Part shown: in pieces, positions 11,095-22,659 of the stretch
How positions within the stretch are numbered: the first letter of the stretch is position 1
Layout: each line of letters opens with the position of its first letter
Assembly (NCBI GenBank): GCA_029168955.1
Contig: JAPDOI010000038.1
Coordinates: 1,453,001 to 1,517,000 of the forward strand
Direction of reading: 5' to 3'
Length of the DNA: 64,000 nucleotides
Origin: Aplectana chamaeleonis
Lineage: Eukaryota > Nematoda > Chromadorea > Rhabditida > Cosmocercidae
Notes under the pieces: model-generated
What the model was told of the DNA's origin: nothing
What the model saw: the letters and a program-made list of their open reading frames with translations, nothing else
Database searches by the model: none
Position numbers and translations under genes: made by a program

Positions 11095-11520
11095 AGGCAC
11101 AGTCCAAGCTCGGGGAAGAAATCTGAGATTTCCACATAATTGTTAAGTATACTCACCCCATCTAACACCTGCCAAGTTAGCTCTCGATTCCTCCGGATAA
11201 GCGAGGTATAGGAGGAAGCCACTCCGGAGCGCCCACAAGAGGAAGCCGCTTCGGCACGCCCCATTTACAATATTTTTAGCTCAACAGTCGTGAGATGAGC
11301 GATGGCTCCCAATCCAATCGAAAGCCCGCTCTTCCTTTCACTCTCAACTTCTCTCTTTGTTCAGGTCTGCTCGCATACATGGGTCGCAAATGACAGAAGT
11401 CATGAGCCTCGGACAACTTCTCCACTATGCTTGCGCAGCTCAATATTTGAGAGGCCACACTTCGTTCTCGGGAGGTATTACATGATTCCAGGAACATTTT
11501 TCGACGCTATCAAACCAGGG
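11095..11520 (+). mobile_element. Family C/D element C1, 5' part
   Basis: Begins after TTAA (11091-11094) with AGGCACAGTCCAAGC. It shares interior words with D1, such as GTGAGATGAGCGATG and CTTCTCTCTTT. Similarity fades near 11520 and no matching end is clear. A sequence at about 12305-12326, CGTGGGCACTGCCTTTGAG, resembles a C/D right end, so later DNA may have landed inside. Confidence 0.6.
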
Positions 11521-13085
11521 TTCGGCGCGGTGTGTGAAGCTCCGCAGGGAGGGGCCCGAGCTGTGGAGAATGGATGGGCGTCTGAGCTGTGCCGGAAGAC
11601 CAAGTGAGCTATTCACAAACGCAGGCAACTTCAAGTACTTCTTCAAGAAGGCTCCTGTCAGTGATCTGATTCACTATAAATATCTTGTTTTTTTATAATT
11701 GTTCTTCTTCAAACTCTTCAAAAAACCGAATCACGCTCCTGTAAAGGGCTCTGAATAAGAATGGCCTTCTTCACACCTGCATCAGACTCGCTCAGCCTCT
11801 ACTGGAAAGCTAACGTCGAGGGAAGCAATAAAAACCAGTCGAGTTCGAGCAGTGAATTTAAGGGCGTTTGTTTTGCAAAGCGGAGCCCGAATAGGGAGTT
11901 TGTGTAGAACTGACGATTTCGTAACTCAACATTGCTCAAATGCGGTCTTTTCACTCGCTTTTAGCGCTTGCAGGCTCGAACTTCCTGGTGAGTGTCGTAA
12001 GACCCCATTATCCCCCCCTATGCCAGAAGCGTCGAAAAAACGAACAAAAACGGGCTCGGTAAAGCCCTAACCGACTCTGAAACCCGCTCGCTCTAGTCCT
12101 TTCCGCTCTCGGTTGAACTTTCCGTGGACTAGTTTGGTCCACCTCAATGGTTTGGCTTCGCCACACCTCTATTTGCAGTGGAGCGCGAACGCGCGTTGAA
12201 TCAGACCTCCTTTTGAGTTTCTTCATCGATTTTCCTGCGGTTTTTTCTTTATTAAAGGAATAGTCAGGGCAATTTCTGGTCAAAACTGGAAAACTATTTC
12301 TATCGTGGGCACTGCCTTTGAGCGATTGGGCCCAAGGTTTGGCGTGAGGTGTGATGTATCACAGAGGGGGGGGGGTCGGACACGTCGATATCCGGTTGAA
12401 TGGGGGGTCGAGCCTTCGGTCAACAAAGAGCCAAGATGGACCTCTATCAGGGCGGGGAGGGGTTGAGGGCCATACCGTTAGTATAGAAAATGACGGTAAA
12501 CAGAGACGGCAAAATGAGATCACAATAAGAGGTCAAAATAAAACTGGAGATCACACTGAGTGAGCAAAATGAGGCAGGAGATCAGAAAAAGAAACCGAAT
12601 AGTGAAAAACGACTGCGAAAAAAACAAATGAGGCAAGAAATGAAATAGAGGTGTAAAAATAAGGCAGGAACACACAAGAAGAGCTTACAATTCACTGGTG
12701 ATGAAGCATGCAAGACAATAGACGACAGTAGCATGGCCTCTGGCATGAAGGCGGGGTCGTGACCAGGTAAAGTGTGTCGCCAAAGCGCTCCTGGATATGT
12801 CAGCAGCAGTGATGTTGAGTATTCGCTGTCATCGAGGTCATTACAAGCAGACTATCCTGTCAACGAAATGACACAAATGTTCTGGAATTTCGTAATCGAA
12901 GATGCTTTTTTAGGCGACTTCATAGGTTCTATCCCGCTAAAATTAAAAAAAAAAAACTTCGCGATTCTGAGAAATAATGGATAGTTGACTGTTTGAGAAG
13001 AGCATTGTTCACTGTTATATCTCTTGCAATTTGATCCACGAAATTGACTCGTCCATGATGCGATATCGCCTGAAGCAAAGGATTT
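11521..13085. other. No gene; purine-rich strand at 12480-12690
   Basis: Unassigned DNA. From about 12480 to 12690 the plus strand is strongly purine-rich with loosely repeated GAGATCA, AAATGAGGCA and AAATAAGGCAGGA words, a decayed tandem repeat at best. The frames here have no recognisable motif. Confidence 0.4.
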
Positions 13086-13086
13086 T

Positions 13087-13357
13087 ATGCCCAAAGGCAA
13101 ATAAGTGCGGTTGCGGGCGCGAAACCCACATTTTGAATACGAATTTCCGCATGTGAAAACGCACTCAAAATTTCATGGATGCAGCTTCAATCAGAACAGC
13201 GCTACAGAGGGAGAGCGGAGCCTGTTTTCATGCCCGGAGGGCACATAGGTTCGGTTTCAGGCATGAAAACCACATTTTGTAATTGGCTATCCGGATGTGA
13301 AACCGCACCCAAAATGTCATGGACGCAGCTCCAAGCCGAACAGCGCTACATAGGGTG
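13087..13357 (+). repeat. Direct tandem duplication, period about 142 bp
   Basis: Two diverged units begin ATGCCCAAAGG (13087) and ATGCCCGGAGG (13229). They share ACCCACATTTTG / AACCACATTTTG, TTTCATGGATGCAGCTTC / TGTCATGGACGCAGCTCC, and AACAGCGCTACA. Confidence 0.75.
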
Positions 13358-13477
13358 GGGTCCATGAAAAATTCGATAGCTGTGCAATATTTACAAGTAT
13401 TTAACGAAATTTGAATTAGGGAGTTTTGCATTGCTACAACGTGCGGAAAACCTGGCCACGGACCCAAGTAATCAATT

Positions 13478-13653
13478 TCATTCTTTTAACGGGCTAAAAA
13501 TGGTTTTTAAAGACCCATTTTTAGGTGTGATACAATCGATTGTATCACTCCTAATCCCATACAAATTAGGTGTTATACAATCGATTGTATCACTCCTAAA
13601 AATGCCTCTTCATGGTATTTTCTGACCGGCTAAAAAAATGAAATTGATTATTG
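13478..13653. repeat. Palindromic element with two internal perfect palindromes
   Basis: The ends CAATTTCATT and AATGAAATTG pair. Inside, TTAGG-GTGATACAATCG-CGATTGTATCAC-CCTAA type palindromes occur at 13521-13554 and 13566-13599, 45 bp apart, each containing GATACAATCGATTGTATC or a one-base variant. No coding sequence. Confidence 0.75.
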
Positions 13654-14203
13654 AGTATTTCACTTCTTTTCAAGAGATTTTAACGATTTTTTTTCAATGC
13701 CAAATCATAACCCTGTTGTAGCGAAGCAAAACAGTTACAAATTTTATTTTATTTTAGCAAAGGTCCCCTCTCAGAAGAACAAGGGGAAAATCTTTCATGG
13801 TCTCCCGATCGTTACTATAGTCTAACGTAAACGGAAGTCTAACGTAAAGTGTGTCCGAATGAGAATGGCGGCTCATGCGGCCAGCGTTCTTGGCAGGCGG
13901 CCGTCGCGTTCGACGTTGGGAATGGCCGCAGTTCGAATCCAACACACGTCCGAGAGCGGCACATGTGGCGGCCGCCTGCCAAGCACGCCGACCGCATGGG
14001 CCGCCATTCTCATTCGGACACACATTACGTTAGACTACGGAAGATAACGATCGGGAGACCATAAAAGGTTTTCTCCTTGTTTTTCTCGGAGGGGACCTTC
14101 GTTAAAATGAAATAAAATTTGTAACTGTTTTGCTTCGCTGCAAAAGGGTTATGATTTGGCATTGAAAAAATCGTTAGAATCTCGTTAAAAGAAGTGAAAT
14201 ACT
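13654..14203. mobile_element. Family K giant foldback (550 bp) with L-type core
   Basis: AGTATTTCACTTC at the left pairs with GAAGTGAAATACT at the right, and pairing runs inward through AAATCATAACCCT, ACAAATTTTATTT and GATCGTTA to a GC-rich core (13853-14023). The core is a palindrome with GTGTCCGAATGAGAATGGCG, also seen in L elements at 37.8, 40.9, 52.3 and 53.4 kb. The three overlapping frames are palindrome artefacts. Confidence 0.85.
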
Positions 14204-17200
14204 TCTTGTGTATGATTTGGCACTCGGACGAAACGCTGAAAATTCTGTGAAATATTGATGGACCATTGATTAGGATGGACACTTGTTTAATCAACAGCAA
14301 AAATTGAGTGTAGCATTGAAAAAACAAATTATTTTCCGTTTCTAAAATCAGGCCAATGTTTACAGCTTAGGTTTACAAAGCTAAGAACCAAGTTTTCGCT
14401 TGCACCCAAATATTCAGAGCAGCGATTCTGAGAAGAACTGTTAAATGAAAAAGAAAATAAGATCACACAGTGAGTTTATACAAATGTCGTCGTCTAATAT
14501 AATTGCGACCGCACGAATATACATATAAGGATGCTCAGTAGCTCGCGCGTGATTCGGTTTTTCATTGCTACACTCATTTTTTTCTGTTTATGAAACGTAC
14601 AGAGCCAAATCAATGATCCATCATTTCACTAAATTTTTACGCGATTGAGAGCCTTGCTCCTCATCGGTACCATGGGGAATATCCAATTCATCTTCTTTAT
14701 ACGAGTTTGAGGCATTACCTCAGGTGGAGATGAGCCCAACTGTAGTCCATGGTTATGAATCCCGGCCCAGACCTGTCCGTCGGTGTAATATCCTGTTCCC
14801 GCACTCAGGAGCCCCGAATTTTTTGTCTGAAAGATAGGCGAACATAAAGCAAAATACGCAGAAATAGAAAAAACAAACCATAGATGTTATCAGCTCCTAG
14901 CTAAATGCCACAGCCTCGATTTTCAGAATTGAAATAAATAGGAAGAACGCAGGAACGTAGGAATGCATGGACCACATAGGGTTTTTTCGCTCCTGAAACT
15001 AAGTCATTTTCAACCCCTTCCTCCCGGATTGAAAGGGATACTAGACCGTATCACTACCAAATTGGTTGGACAGAAAAATTAAGAGAAGAAAAAGGAAGGT
15101 TTAATGCGAAAATGTCCAAACTCCTGCGAACTCCGCCGAGCAGAATTCTGCCGCGCGTGTCACGTCTAGACGGCCAACTCGTCTGTGGCTTTTGCTTCTC
15201 GTGTAATTGTCCAATTTCGCAGATTAATAATCGGTGAATGATCGCTATCGATCCGTAAACCATCCGGGATTCTTCATGATCTACTTCATAAAAATGACAC
15301 ACCTTTGTAGAGTACTTCAAATACAAAATCAACAGCTTTTGATTAGTTTTCCGTACCGTACCTGGGCCAGAAAAAAAACCGCAGACAGATCTGAAGAGCT
15401 CGAAAGTGTAGGAAATACGGAAATGGAACGGAGCATTTGTGTACAGAACTGTCTGGAATCAGATTCCCTAACTCTGAGAGGATACCGTCGTTGAGATGAA
15501 TATGAGTACATGAGTGTAAACAAGCAATGAGCTGTGTCCAATGACGCAACAAGAGATGGGGCGGGGTGAGAAAGTTCGCTCTCGACCAATGGGATTCGAA
15601 CCAAGAGGCGAGGCGAGGTTTGAATAGAATTCGTGGCAAATAGCGAATATGGAAGGGGTGACGTATCTCACTTCAACAAAATGTCGACCAGATTCAAAGT
15701 GCGAGATACGATATGCTTCTCAGTGTCTTCGGAAAATCTTAAGATGTTCCCTCTTCTGTGAAACACCATCTGATACCTCAAATCGGGCCACTACATAGTT
15801 TAGCACAACGGGAGCAGAAAACCGTGCTCTTTGCCCTCTTACCTATTTTCGCAGATGGCATAAATTTTGGAATGCTAAGCAGCTTTTTACGTGTCGAGTC
15901 ATCATTAGATGGTCGTAAATTCGCTAATAGCCTAGTTTATCAGCTGCGACTTCTTCGCTGCCTTCTCCCGTTCAAAGCACCCATGGAGAGTTGAGCCTCA
16001 TGGAGTGTGCTTCGCATGGTGACAATCACCAAATTTTCACTATACGCACGGTATTCTCAATGTTCCCTACTATCTAGCGACTTTCTATTTGCTGTTAGTC
16101 ATTCCGTACTTTATTAAAATGTTCTGCTACATAGCAATTGTTCACATGATTGTCTGTTAAGGGGGTACGTAATTACGACTGACGTGTAATACCCTTTTTT
16201 TAGGGATTCGTTTAACGACTAAATACTGAAAAAAACTCGATAAAATATTTAGCGTAAAGGAGAAACGTCAGAAAGTCAATAGTTGGCAAATTCGCGATGA
16301 GTTACCGGTGGTTACTTTAGGAACGATACACTTTCCGTTGTTGGTGGCTTAAGTTCTATCAGCAGTACCCGACATTTGTGACCTTTATTGCCACCTGCGT
16401 GTTTTCCACACATGGTCATCGGCTCATAGACCGTGTACACGAAAGAGGAGCCGCCGACGAGTTACCGTTGCGCTCACGCCTTCGTTACTTTTAGAGTTTT
16501 GACTGAGAAATAGCCGCGAAATAGCCCACCAGGCTCCGCAACGGCTCCTGGTGAGCCATTTCTCGGCTGTTTCGCAGCTTTTCTCGAAACGGACAAGACA
16601 TAGATGAGAACTAACCTAGAAATATCCGAGAAATAAGGACTAGTTACCAAAAGTAGCCAAGACGTAGCCGCCGCCGGCCTTCTGAGCCGCCATCCGGGGC
16701 CGCCAGCTGTTGGGCGGAGCTCCCAGAATCTGAACGAGGTCTAAGTGCCTCAAACTTTGGTAATTGAACCGACGGAAGTGCTGATATCTGAATAATGCCT
16801 CTTGAATGCGTCGTATACTTACCTGGAGAGCATTATTTCTCGGCTATTTCGCGGCTATGAAGCGGTGAAAAAGCATTTCGCTGCCAACACTCTTGTAGTG
16901 GGTAGGCTCATCGACACAGACAGAGTAAAGTCACTGATTCACAAGGGAGTAGGTAGAGATGATTTTGCCCTTTGCCACTTTCTCTACCATGCTGGTTCCT
17001 CTTCAAACGCGGCCGTTTCAAGCCCTTCCGCTCTCTCATGCATCAGTGCCCATGTATACTTGTAACTGTGAGTGTACTCTGTGAAAAATGACCTGCGATC
17101 CTTCCAGGAACGACCGAATACGACCAATTGCTTCCACACCAACAAATCCGGTGCCGTAATTGCAGGGCGCCGTCTATGTTGACACTATACGAATGGTGTA

Positions 17201-17256
17201 CCTCTTTTTCACTCAGTTCCTCAATTTCCTTCAAGCTGTGCTGAGCTTTGCTTCAT
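14204..17256. other. About 3 kb without a recognised gene
   Basis: Short frames only. An orphan end ATGAATCCCGGCCCAG at about 14756 matches the right end of element P (57150). At 16500-16580 an inverted repeat pairs GAGAAATAGCCGCGAAATAG with CTATTTCGCGGCT-like words around a centre CTCCGCAACGG. The 87-codon plus frame at 16802-17065 has no known motif. This is one of the few stretches with little visible repeat content. Confidence 0.35.
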
Positions 17257-17411
17257 ACGTATCGTCGATCACTGGTCGAGAGATCGCCGCGTCGAACACA
17301 AGATGCACGCATGCAAGCGAGGAGCTCGTGATGTTATCATTGCCTCCTCGTTTGCGTGCGTGCCACATGTATTCGACGCTGCGATCTCTCGACCAGTGAT
17401 CGATCATGCGT
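17257..17411. repeat. Palindromic MITE-like element, 155 bp
   Basis: TCGATCACTGGTCGAGAGAT at the left pairs with ATCTCTCGACCAGTGATCGA at the right; the inner arms carry GCATGCAAGCGAGGA / TCCTCGTTTGCGTGC. The boundary CATACGTA / ATGCGTAC is approximate. Confidence 0.8.
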
Positions 17412-17416
17412 ACTTA

Positions 17417-18480
17417 CAGTATAGTTGTGAGTTTGAATACCTCCTTTTTTGGGGCCCGAATTTCGAAAATATTCGAACGACCCCCTTTTCGAGTTCCGAA
17501 TTTTGAATAGATTCGAATCAATTCGATTCGGACATATATTCACATCTTTTGAGGGAAAAGTTCGAATCGACAAACTGAAAACAACCCGGTTGAGCAGTCA
17601 ATGTATTCTCGATCTCGGAGCGAACCCTACTGCCATTGATCGTGAGCGTGAGCGCGCGTATGCTACGTCCCCTTTGCCCCACACTCTATCGCCATGCGGT
17701 CCAAAAACTCGAATGTGGTGTCCCCACTCCACCCACTTTCCTGTGACTACCGAGGAAGTGGGTTGGGCGAGCACACCATATTCAAAGTTTCGGGGCCGCA
17801 TATTGATTTTGGTTGCTCGTTTTAATGGCATCGTACACGATGAAAACCATGTTTGGGTTTTTGACGTCTTCGTGTTGTTATATCCCTTAAGTGACTAAAG
17901 GTTGCAAGAGCCCCCCTCAGGAACGTCAACTTTTCAAGAAAAATCCATTTCAGCAAAGCTCATGACAAATTTGAAATTCCCGCTGACATCTACCTGAGAT
18001 AGTTGCGCGGAGAACGCAAGGAACAGTTTTACGATTCGCTCCTTGGCGCTGCGTTGGAAGTAATTCATCAAGGACGCCATTCAGACCAGCGATCATTTTT
18101 TTCTAGAACGAAGTTAAAAAGGGTTACTAACATGCCGCGTCCAATGCTTCCAGCTGCTTTCGATCGATATCGAATGTAAAATCGAAAGGCGTGTGCATTG
18201 CGCCCTACGACGCGTCAGCGCACGATCGCCGGCAGCGACCACGGAGTTCTGTTCCTTGTAACAACGGATCGAACCCAAGGCCGGCCCTCAAACCCAGGGA
18301 ACCCTTTTGAGGTAAGCAAATCTTGATTGAGAGGTGATTTAGAAACTCCAAACGTTCTAAGTGACATTGTTATGGCCTACTAGTCCGACTGAACGCAAAA
18401 GCTGGATTTCGGTTTTCACGTGTACGATGCCTTTTAGGGCGGTGTTCAACACTGTTGTTGCAATGGACCACGGACCTTAC
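17417..18480 (-). repeat. Family N repeat, copy N2 (split by Z2)
   Basis: Reverse complement of N1. It starts near CAGTATAGTTGTG with the ATTCGAA-rich end, is interrupted at 17826 by element Z2, and resumes after 18433 with CACTGTTGTTGCAATGG, which in N1 is continuous. The 149-codon frame at 17449-17898 runs across repeat DNA and is not a gene. Confidence 0.7.
17826..18433. mobile_element. Family Z element Z2 nested in N2
   Basis: The ends are inverted: TGGCATCGTACACG at the left and CGTGTACGATGCC at the right, with TTAA at 17822-17825 and a decayed TTAG at the right. N1 gives the uninterrupted target. About 608 bp, no transposase seen. Confidence 0.7.
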
Positions 18481-18497
18481 GATTTGTGTTCGACGCT

Positions 18498-18855
18498 TCC
18501 GGTACCCCGTAATTGATATAGTTGGATGCTGAACCGAAAATTGGTCCAAGTCTAAAACGCTATCAGTCTACATATAGTTCGGAAAATGTGCTTCCACCCA
18601 ACTTTGCCTACAAGGGTTGTTTTGGGCCCTGTGCACGATAATGTGGCCCGTTTCCGGATTTTCGAAAGATTAGTGCACTTTTGGTGTGGTTCAATAGGTA
18701 CGACAGGTGGGAAAATCAGAGAAAAAATACCTATACTTCTTTCAAAGTGATTCTAGGCAGCTGCTAATGGCATATTCGAGCTCTACGTCGAAAAATGATT
18801 CTAGAAAAGTACATTTTGATCGGAATGGCTAGTTTGGCTAATAGTAGTTCCCTTG
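18498..18855 (+). mobile_element. Family F relic F4 (3' part)
   Basis: Collinear with the right third of F3 (54433-55510), including GATTCTAGGCAGCTGC and GTCGAAAAATGATTCTAG, ending at TTCCCTTG. The 5' two thirds are missing. Confidence 0.75.
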
Positions 18856-20399
18856 CGAGATTCGTCTTCGGGAAGTGGCAGATTATTAGCAGACGTACTG
18901 TGAATAAACTTTCAACTGACAATCATCTCCTAACCCACTCGGTAGTACAGTTCCTGCTTCCACGTGAGCGTTCAATTATGAGCCTGGCTACCTGTCTTCA
19001 TTCAATTCAGTGACATTCAGATGCCCAACTCAACCCCAATGGGTATGGATCATCGCCACCTGGCAATCTGGATGTGGACACACAGTCAATCCCTCACCGA
19101 CAACAGCGAGACATCCATTGAGTCCGCAAGCAGTGAAGCGTAAGTTTGCATTTCTGATAAGTTTTCTCCATAAATTGCTTACCGAAACCGAGAAGCAGAA
19201 GATTATCTAGAAAGTTGGCGAAGACATGCTGATTTTAAAATCTAGCTGGATCGGGTCCTGCAACGAACAGAGTAAGGTGTCGCGCAAGGTACACCAGTCG
19301 TGCGTTCGAAGAATTGTATCTTTCAAACTGCCTCAACACTTTCGAGACGTCTTATAGTGATAGTTGTCCTGCTACTCTTGCAGCGTCTCACCAAAGACAT
19401 AAAACCCGGACTTCTTGTTCCTCCAATACTGGAGCTTTACTGCCGTTCGTTCGGGTTTTTTAGTTAGCTAGATCTGATTTATGAATCAGACGCTTTTGTG
19501 GTTAAATCTAGTGACACCATACACGTTGCTTACTAGCCCAGATACCTGTAAGTGGCGGGAGGATACATATGTCCTAGGATCACGCTCTGGTAGGGCCCTT
19601 GTCTTATCCATTCAGTCGATCGTTGCCACAATCATAGTCGAATGTCACGTGCAGCTGAACCATTTTACATCAAGTAATCCTTATCGTTACGTTGCTGGTC
19701 AGTCCTAAGTTGTAGAATAACAACGGTGGTCTTCTCTATTTGGGAGCAGTCGTCCGTATAGACTGAGTGACTACAATTCCATTAGCTCCAAACCTCCGAG
19801 TACTTTGTTGGTTGTCATTAATCGAGTTTTTTTCATTCATTGTGTTGTTTTTAGCATCAGTTTTTTTGTTTCGTTTCATTTCTAGCCGTCTTGTGCACGC
19901 CGGTGACGGCTTACAAATAAATAAATAAATATAACGATACCTTTCTTGTCATATGACTCCACTGATTTTGAAAGGAATCCGTTGAAGATCTCCTCAAGCC
20001 ATCAGTCGTCCCTTTCTCGTTCCTGCGTTCTCGCCCCCACACCCTTCATCGCAGACACATCTTTTTTCCCGCCGGGAACCGGTTTCGTCAAATATCACTA
20101 CATCAGATTTTCGCCCCGGCCTCCGCGTGACCGAAGGGTGAATTTTTCACGCTACAATGCTTACGCCCTCATCCTTATTCACTTGCCGTGGTTCTTCTTT
20201 CGATTTTTTTGTGTTTTCTTACGTGATTTATATACATATCTTATCTACGTAGTCCATTTCTTTCTTATTTTACTAGAACCTTATTCAAGTTCATGCTTCA
20301 ACAAACACAGTGCGTTCCGAAACCACACGAACACCCTAGAAATGGTCATTTCTGGCTTCCTAACCACATCGTGAACATTTTTTTCAGATTGTACCACCG
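18856..20399. other. No proven gene; exon-like patch and retroposon-like tail
   Basis: Relatively repeat-poor. An open stretch at 19021-19139 begins after ATTCAG and ends at GTAAGT, so it has splice-like edges, but it is too short to call. A stem-loop plus AAAT tail lies at 19884-19936. The 142-codon plus frame at 19946-20374 is T-rich and unrecognised. Confidence 0.3.
19884..19936 (+). repeat. Stem-loop with (AAAT)n tail, possible retroposon 3' end
   Basis: AGCCGTC (19884-19890) pairs with GACGGCT (19905-19911) across a 14-base loop and is followed by AAATAAATAAATAAATA. Such a hairpin plus short A-rich repeat is typical of LINE or SINE 3' ends. No coding remnant upstream could be identified. 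Confidence 0.4.
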
Positions 20400-20460
20400 G
20401 CATAGATCCTAGCGATACTTTGCGTTCCTCATTGAAGGTTGGCGCAAACTCGGTGCACCT
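20400..20460 (+). repeat. Half copy of the 6468-6597 palindrome
   Basis: Matches its left arm through TTGAAGGTTGGCGCAAACTC and then diverges, so only one arm is present. Confidence 0.7.
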
Positions 20461-20779
20461 ACCAGATTGCTTAATAAGTTTTGTCGTTCGATAAGAGAGG
20501 GCGTTGCTACTAGCCCAAAATGTTTTTGTTTTGTTGGTACACTCTTCATATGAACGTATCTGTTCATTTCACTATTTTTTCAATTTCAATCTGTCAAGTC
20601 ATTCTTTGTTTACAAGGCATTTAGTGTCGCCGTGTCACAGCATTGGAAAGAATTAAATATTGCGCAGTGATAAAATTCTTATTTTTGAAAGGTGTAGCAC
20701 CAAAAGAAATTTCACGAAGGAATGTTAAAAGTGTATAATGATTGGTCACCCGCAATTAGAACAGTAGAAAGATGGGTTG

Positions 20780-20990
20780 CCGGCGAGTTTCGGCATGTCG
20801 AGGTAGATGTGGCTCAAAATCGTTTTTCTGGGGATTATTTGGAGTGCTCAACACTAATATAAGGTCCGCTTATCGATTTTCGGCAGATTACGGTGGGTAT
20901 ACGGTGGTCTGGTCAAAGTCTGAGATTTGACTCAAAATTTCTATTCAGGGGTTATTCGGGTTTCTGAATACGGGCTCGCACCTCTCGTGA
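20780..20990 (-). mobile_element. Family F relic F5
   Basis: Carries the inverted form of F internal sequence (GGTGGGTATACGGTGGT, ACTCAAAATTTCTATTCAGG). Both ends are missing. Confidence 0.55.
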
Positions 20991-21354
20991 AAACGAGCCT
21001 TCAAAGTTCAAAGTGAAGTAGGTACTGCACGTTTTGGAAAGTACATAATACGTTATATACATGCTGTTACATACATGCTGACGCTCTCAAATACCGACAC
21101 ACATCTGGATTTCAGCGGTACATCAGCAAGACTCTTCGTATATGATCCATACATATTCGTCTCGTATTGAACCACTTTCAGCTCTTGGACTGTTTTTTAA
21201 TGACTTGCTCGTATTTTTCTACCTTACCTGACCGAATCGCGTGCAGCAACTTCGAGGCTCAAGTAATCCATCTGAGCGATATCAAGGTTCTATTCTCGAA
21301 GGGCAATTGCACTGCGGCTCGCTTCTCTGCTCGTCTCCTTATCAGGCAATCGTC
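20991..21354. other. No gene recognised
   Basis: Unassigned sequence up to the V foldback; nothing distinctive seen. Confidence 0.3.
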
Positions 21355-21850
21355 TGAGGTGCGTATACCCTGTCCCAAACGAGATGGCAAGCTTAGAATC
21401 CAAAGAAGCAGCGCGCCGTCCTCTACGTCTCTGACATCATCAGCGACCTGAAGCATCTGGATCGATTTTAAAGTTGTCTGAGACACTATAGAGACTGACA
21501 CCAAACTTCAAAGGGAAGTAGTGGCTTCAGACAAGTTAAAACAGCTCGGCTGTATAGAGTTTACGGTGAAATCAACGGGTTGAACGACTCTGTGCGCTGT
21601 GACCTGTTATCCATATCCTGAAAAACTTTTCCTGCCACGTGAAGAACAAAATATGTATCGAGAGTGAATAACACGAGCATTTCGACAGAAAATAACGCAA
21701 AAGAGTAATGGAGTATGTGAGAAAATGAAGTGAGTAAGTTAAAGAAAAACGTGCTAAAATACCAAAATGTCAGAGACGCAGAGGGTGGCGCGCTGCTTCT
21801 TTGGACTCTAGTCTTACCATCTCGTTTGGGACAGGGTATGCCCGTTCAAA
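21355..21850. mobile_element. Foldback element V
   Basis: The left arm with ATACCCTGTCCCAAACGAGA and GCAGCGCGCC pairs with the right arm GGCGCGCTGC and TCTCGTTTGGGACAGGGTAT. Arms of about 85 bp surround a 330-bp interior with no frame of interest. Outer limits are approximate. Confidence 0.75.
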
Positions 21851-22107
21851 GAGAATCTTTAAAAACAGAACCTGCCCCGTAATGGTTGTCCAGTTTCGTG
21901 ATTTATAAGTAGTAGCACGATAAAGCAGTAATATAGGCCTGACGTAATGGTGAAGTCTACAAAGCCCAACAATGGGGAAACTTTCTTCCACTCCTGACTT
22001 GAGCCGCTTCGAACAGTTGTTGCACCGAATGAGGAATCTGGGTTGTAAATTTTGAGTTGTTTTTTTTTCCTGCCGATCGTATCAATATACTGCTAATCAG
22101 CACTTAA

Positions 22108-22655
22108 AGGCAGTGGTCGCGATCAAATATGCTTGTCGTCTTTTTCTCTCTAAACCCTTTTCTGGGTCTCGAGTAGTAGGACCTATAAGAAAAAATCGCG
22201 AAAAAACCACAGTTTTGGGCCAAATTTGAAGCCTGAACTTTCTTGTCTTTTGATGGTGGACGAGCCCACTCCACATCATCGGCATCGATGACCTCTTATA
22301 TCAAGAACATCAGCTGGCTTGAAATTGAATTTTAATCAATGAACCTTCGAATTTATGTACACATCTAGTCAAAAACATTGACTATAGTGATGCTTTCATT
22401 GTTCAACTGTTTTTACTCGTTAAATTTGCATTTATTTCGTTCTCTGAATGTTGATGATTTTTGACTGTTCGGCATGAGACTGCGATCTTTTTCGTCATCG
22501 CTGTGCACGTGTGCACGAAGTGGCTTCTTTAGGCCCTAAAAACTCTAATTCTAGCCCGTTTTTCACCGCGCTTTCTTCCTAGTTTTTCAGCTGTTTTCGA
22601 TCCAAGCTGATTTTTGTAGTTTTTTCGATGACGTTTTTCATCGTGAGCACTGCCT
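22108..22655 (+). mobile_element. Family A element, copy A2
   Basis: Collinear with A1 over its whole length; bounded by TTAA at 22104-22107 and 22656-22659. Left end AGGCAGTGGTCGCG, right end CGTGAGCACTGCCT. Confidence 0.88.
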
Positions 22656-22659
22656 TTAA

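Noticed and set aside
13849..14064. Overlapping frames on both strands beginning with the same residues
   Set aside because: The identical starts on opposite strands are produced by the K/L palindrome.
15586..15606. B-box-like GGTTCGAATCCC on the minus strand as a tRNA gene
   Set aside because: The T arm pairs poorly and no A box or acceptor stem lies at the right distance.
19021..19139. Possible internal exon with ATTCAG acceptor and GTAAGT donor
   Set aside because: 39 codons, no known motif and no partner exon; splice-like words are common by chance.
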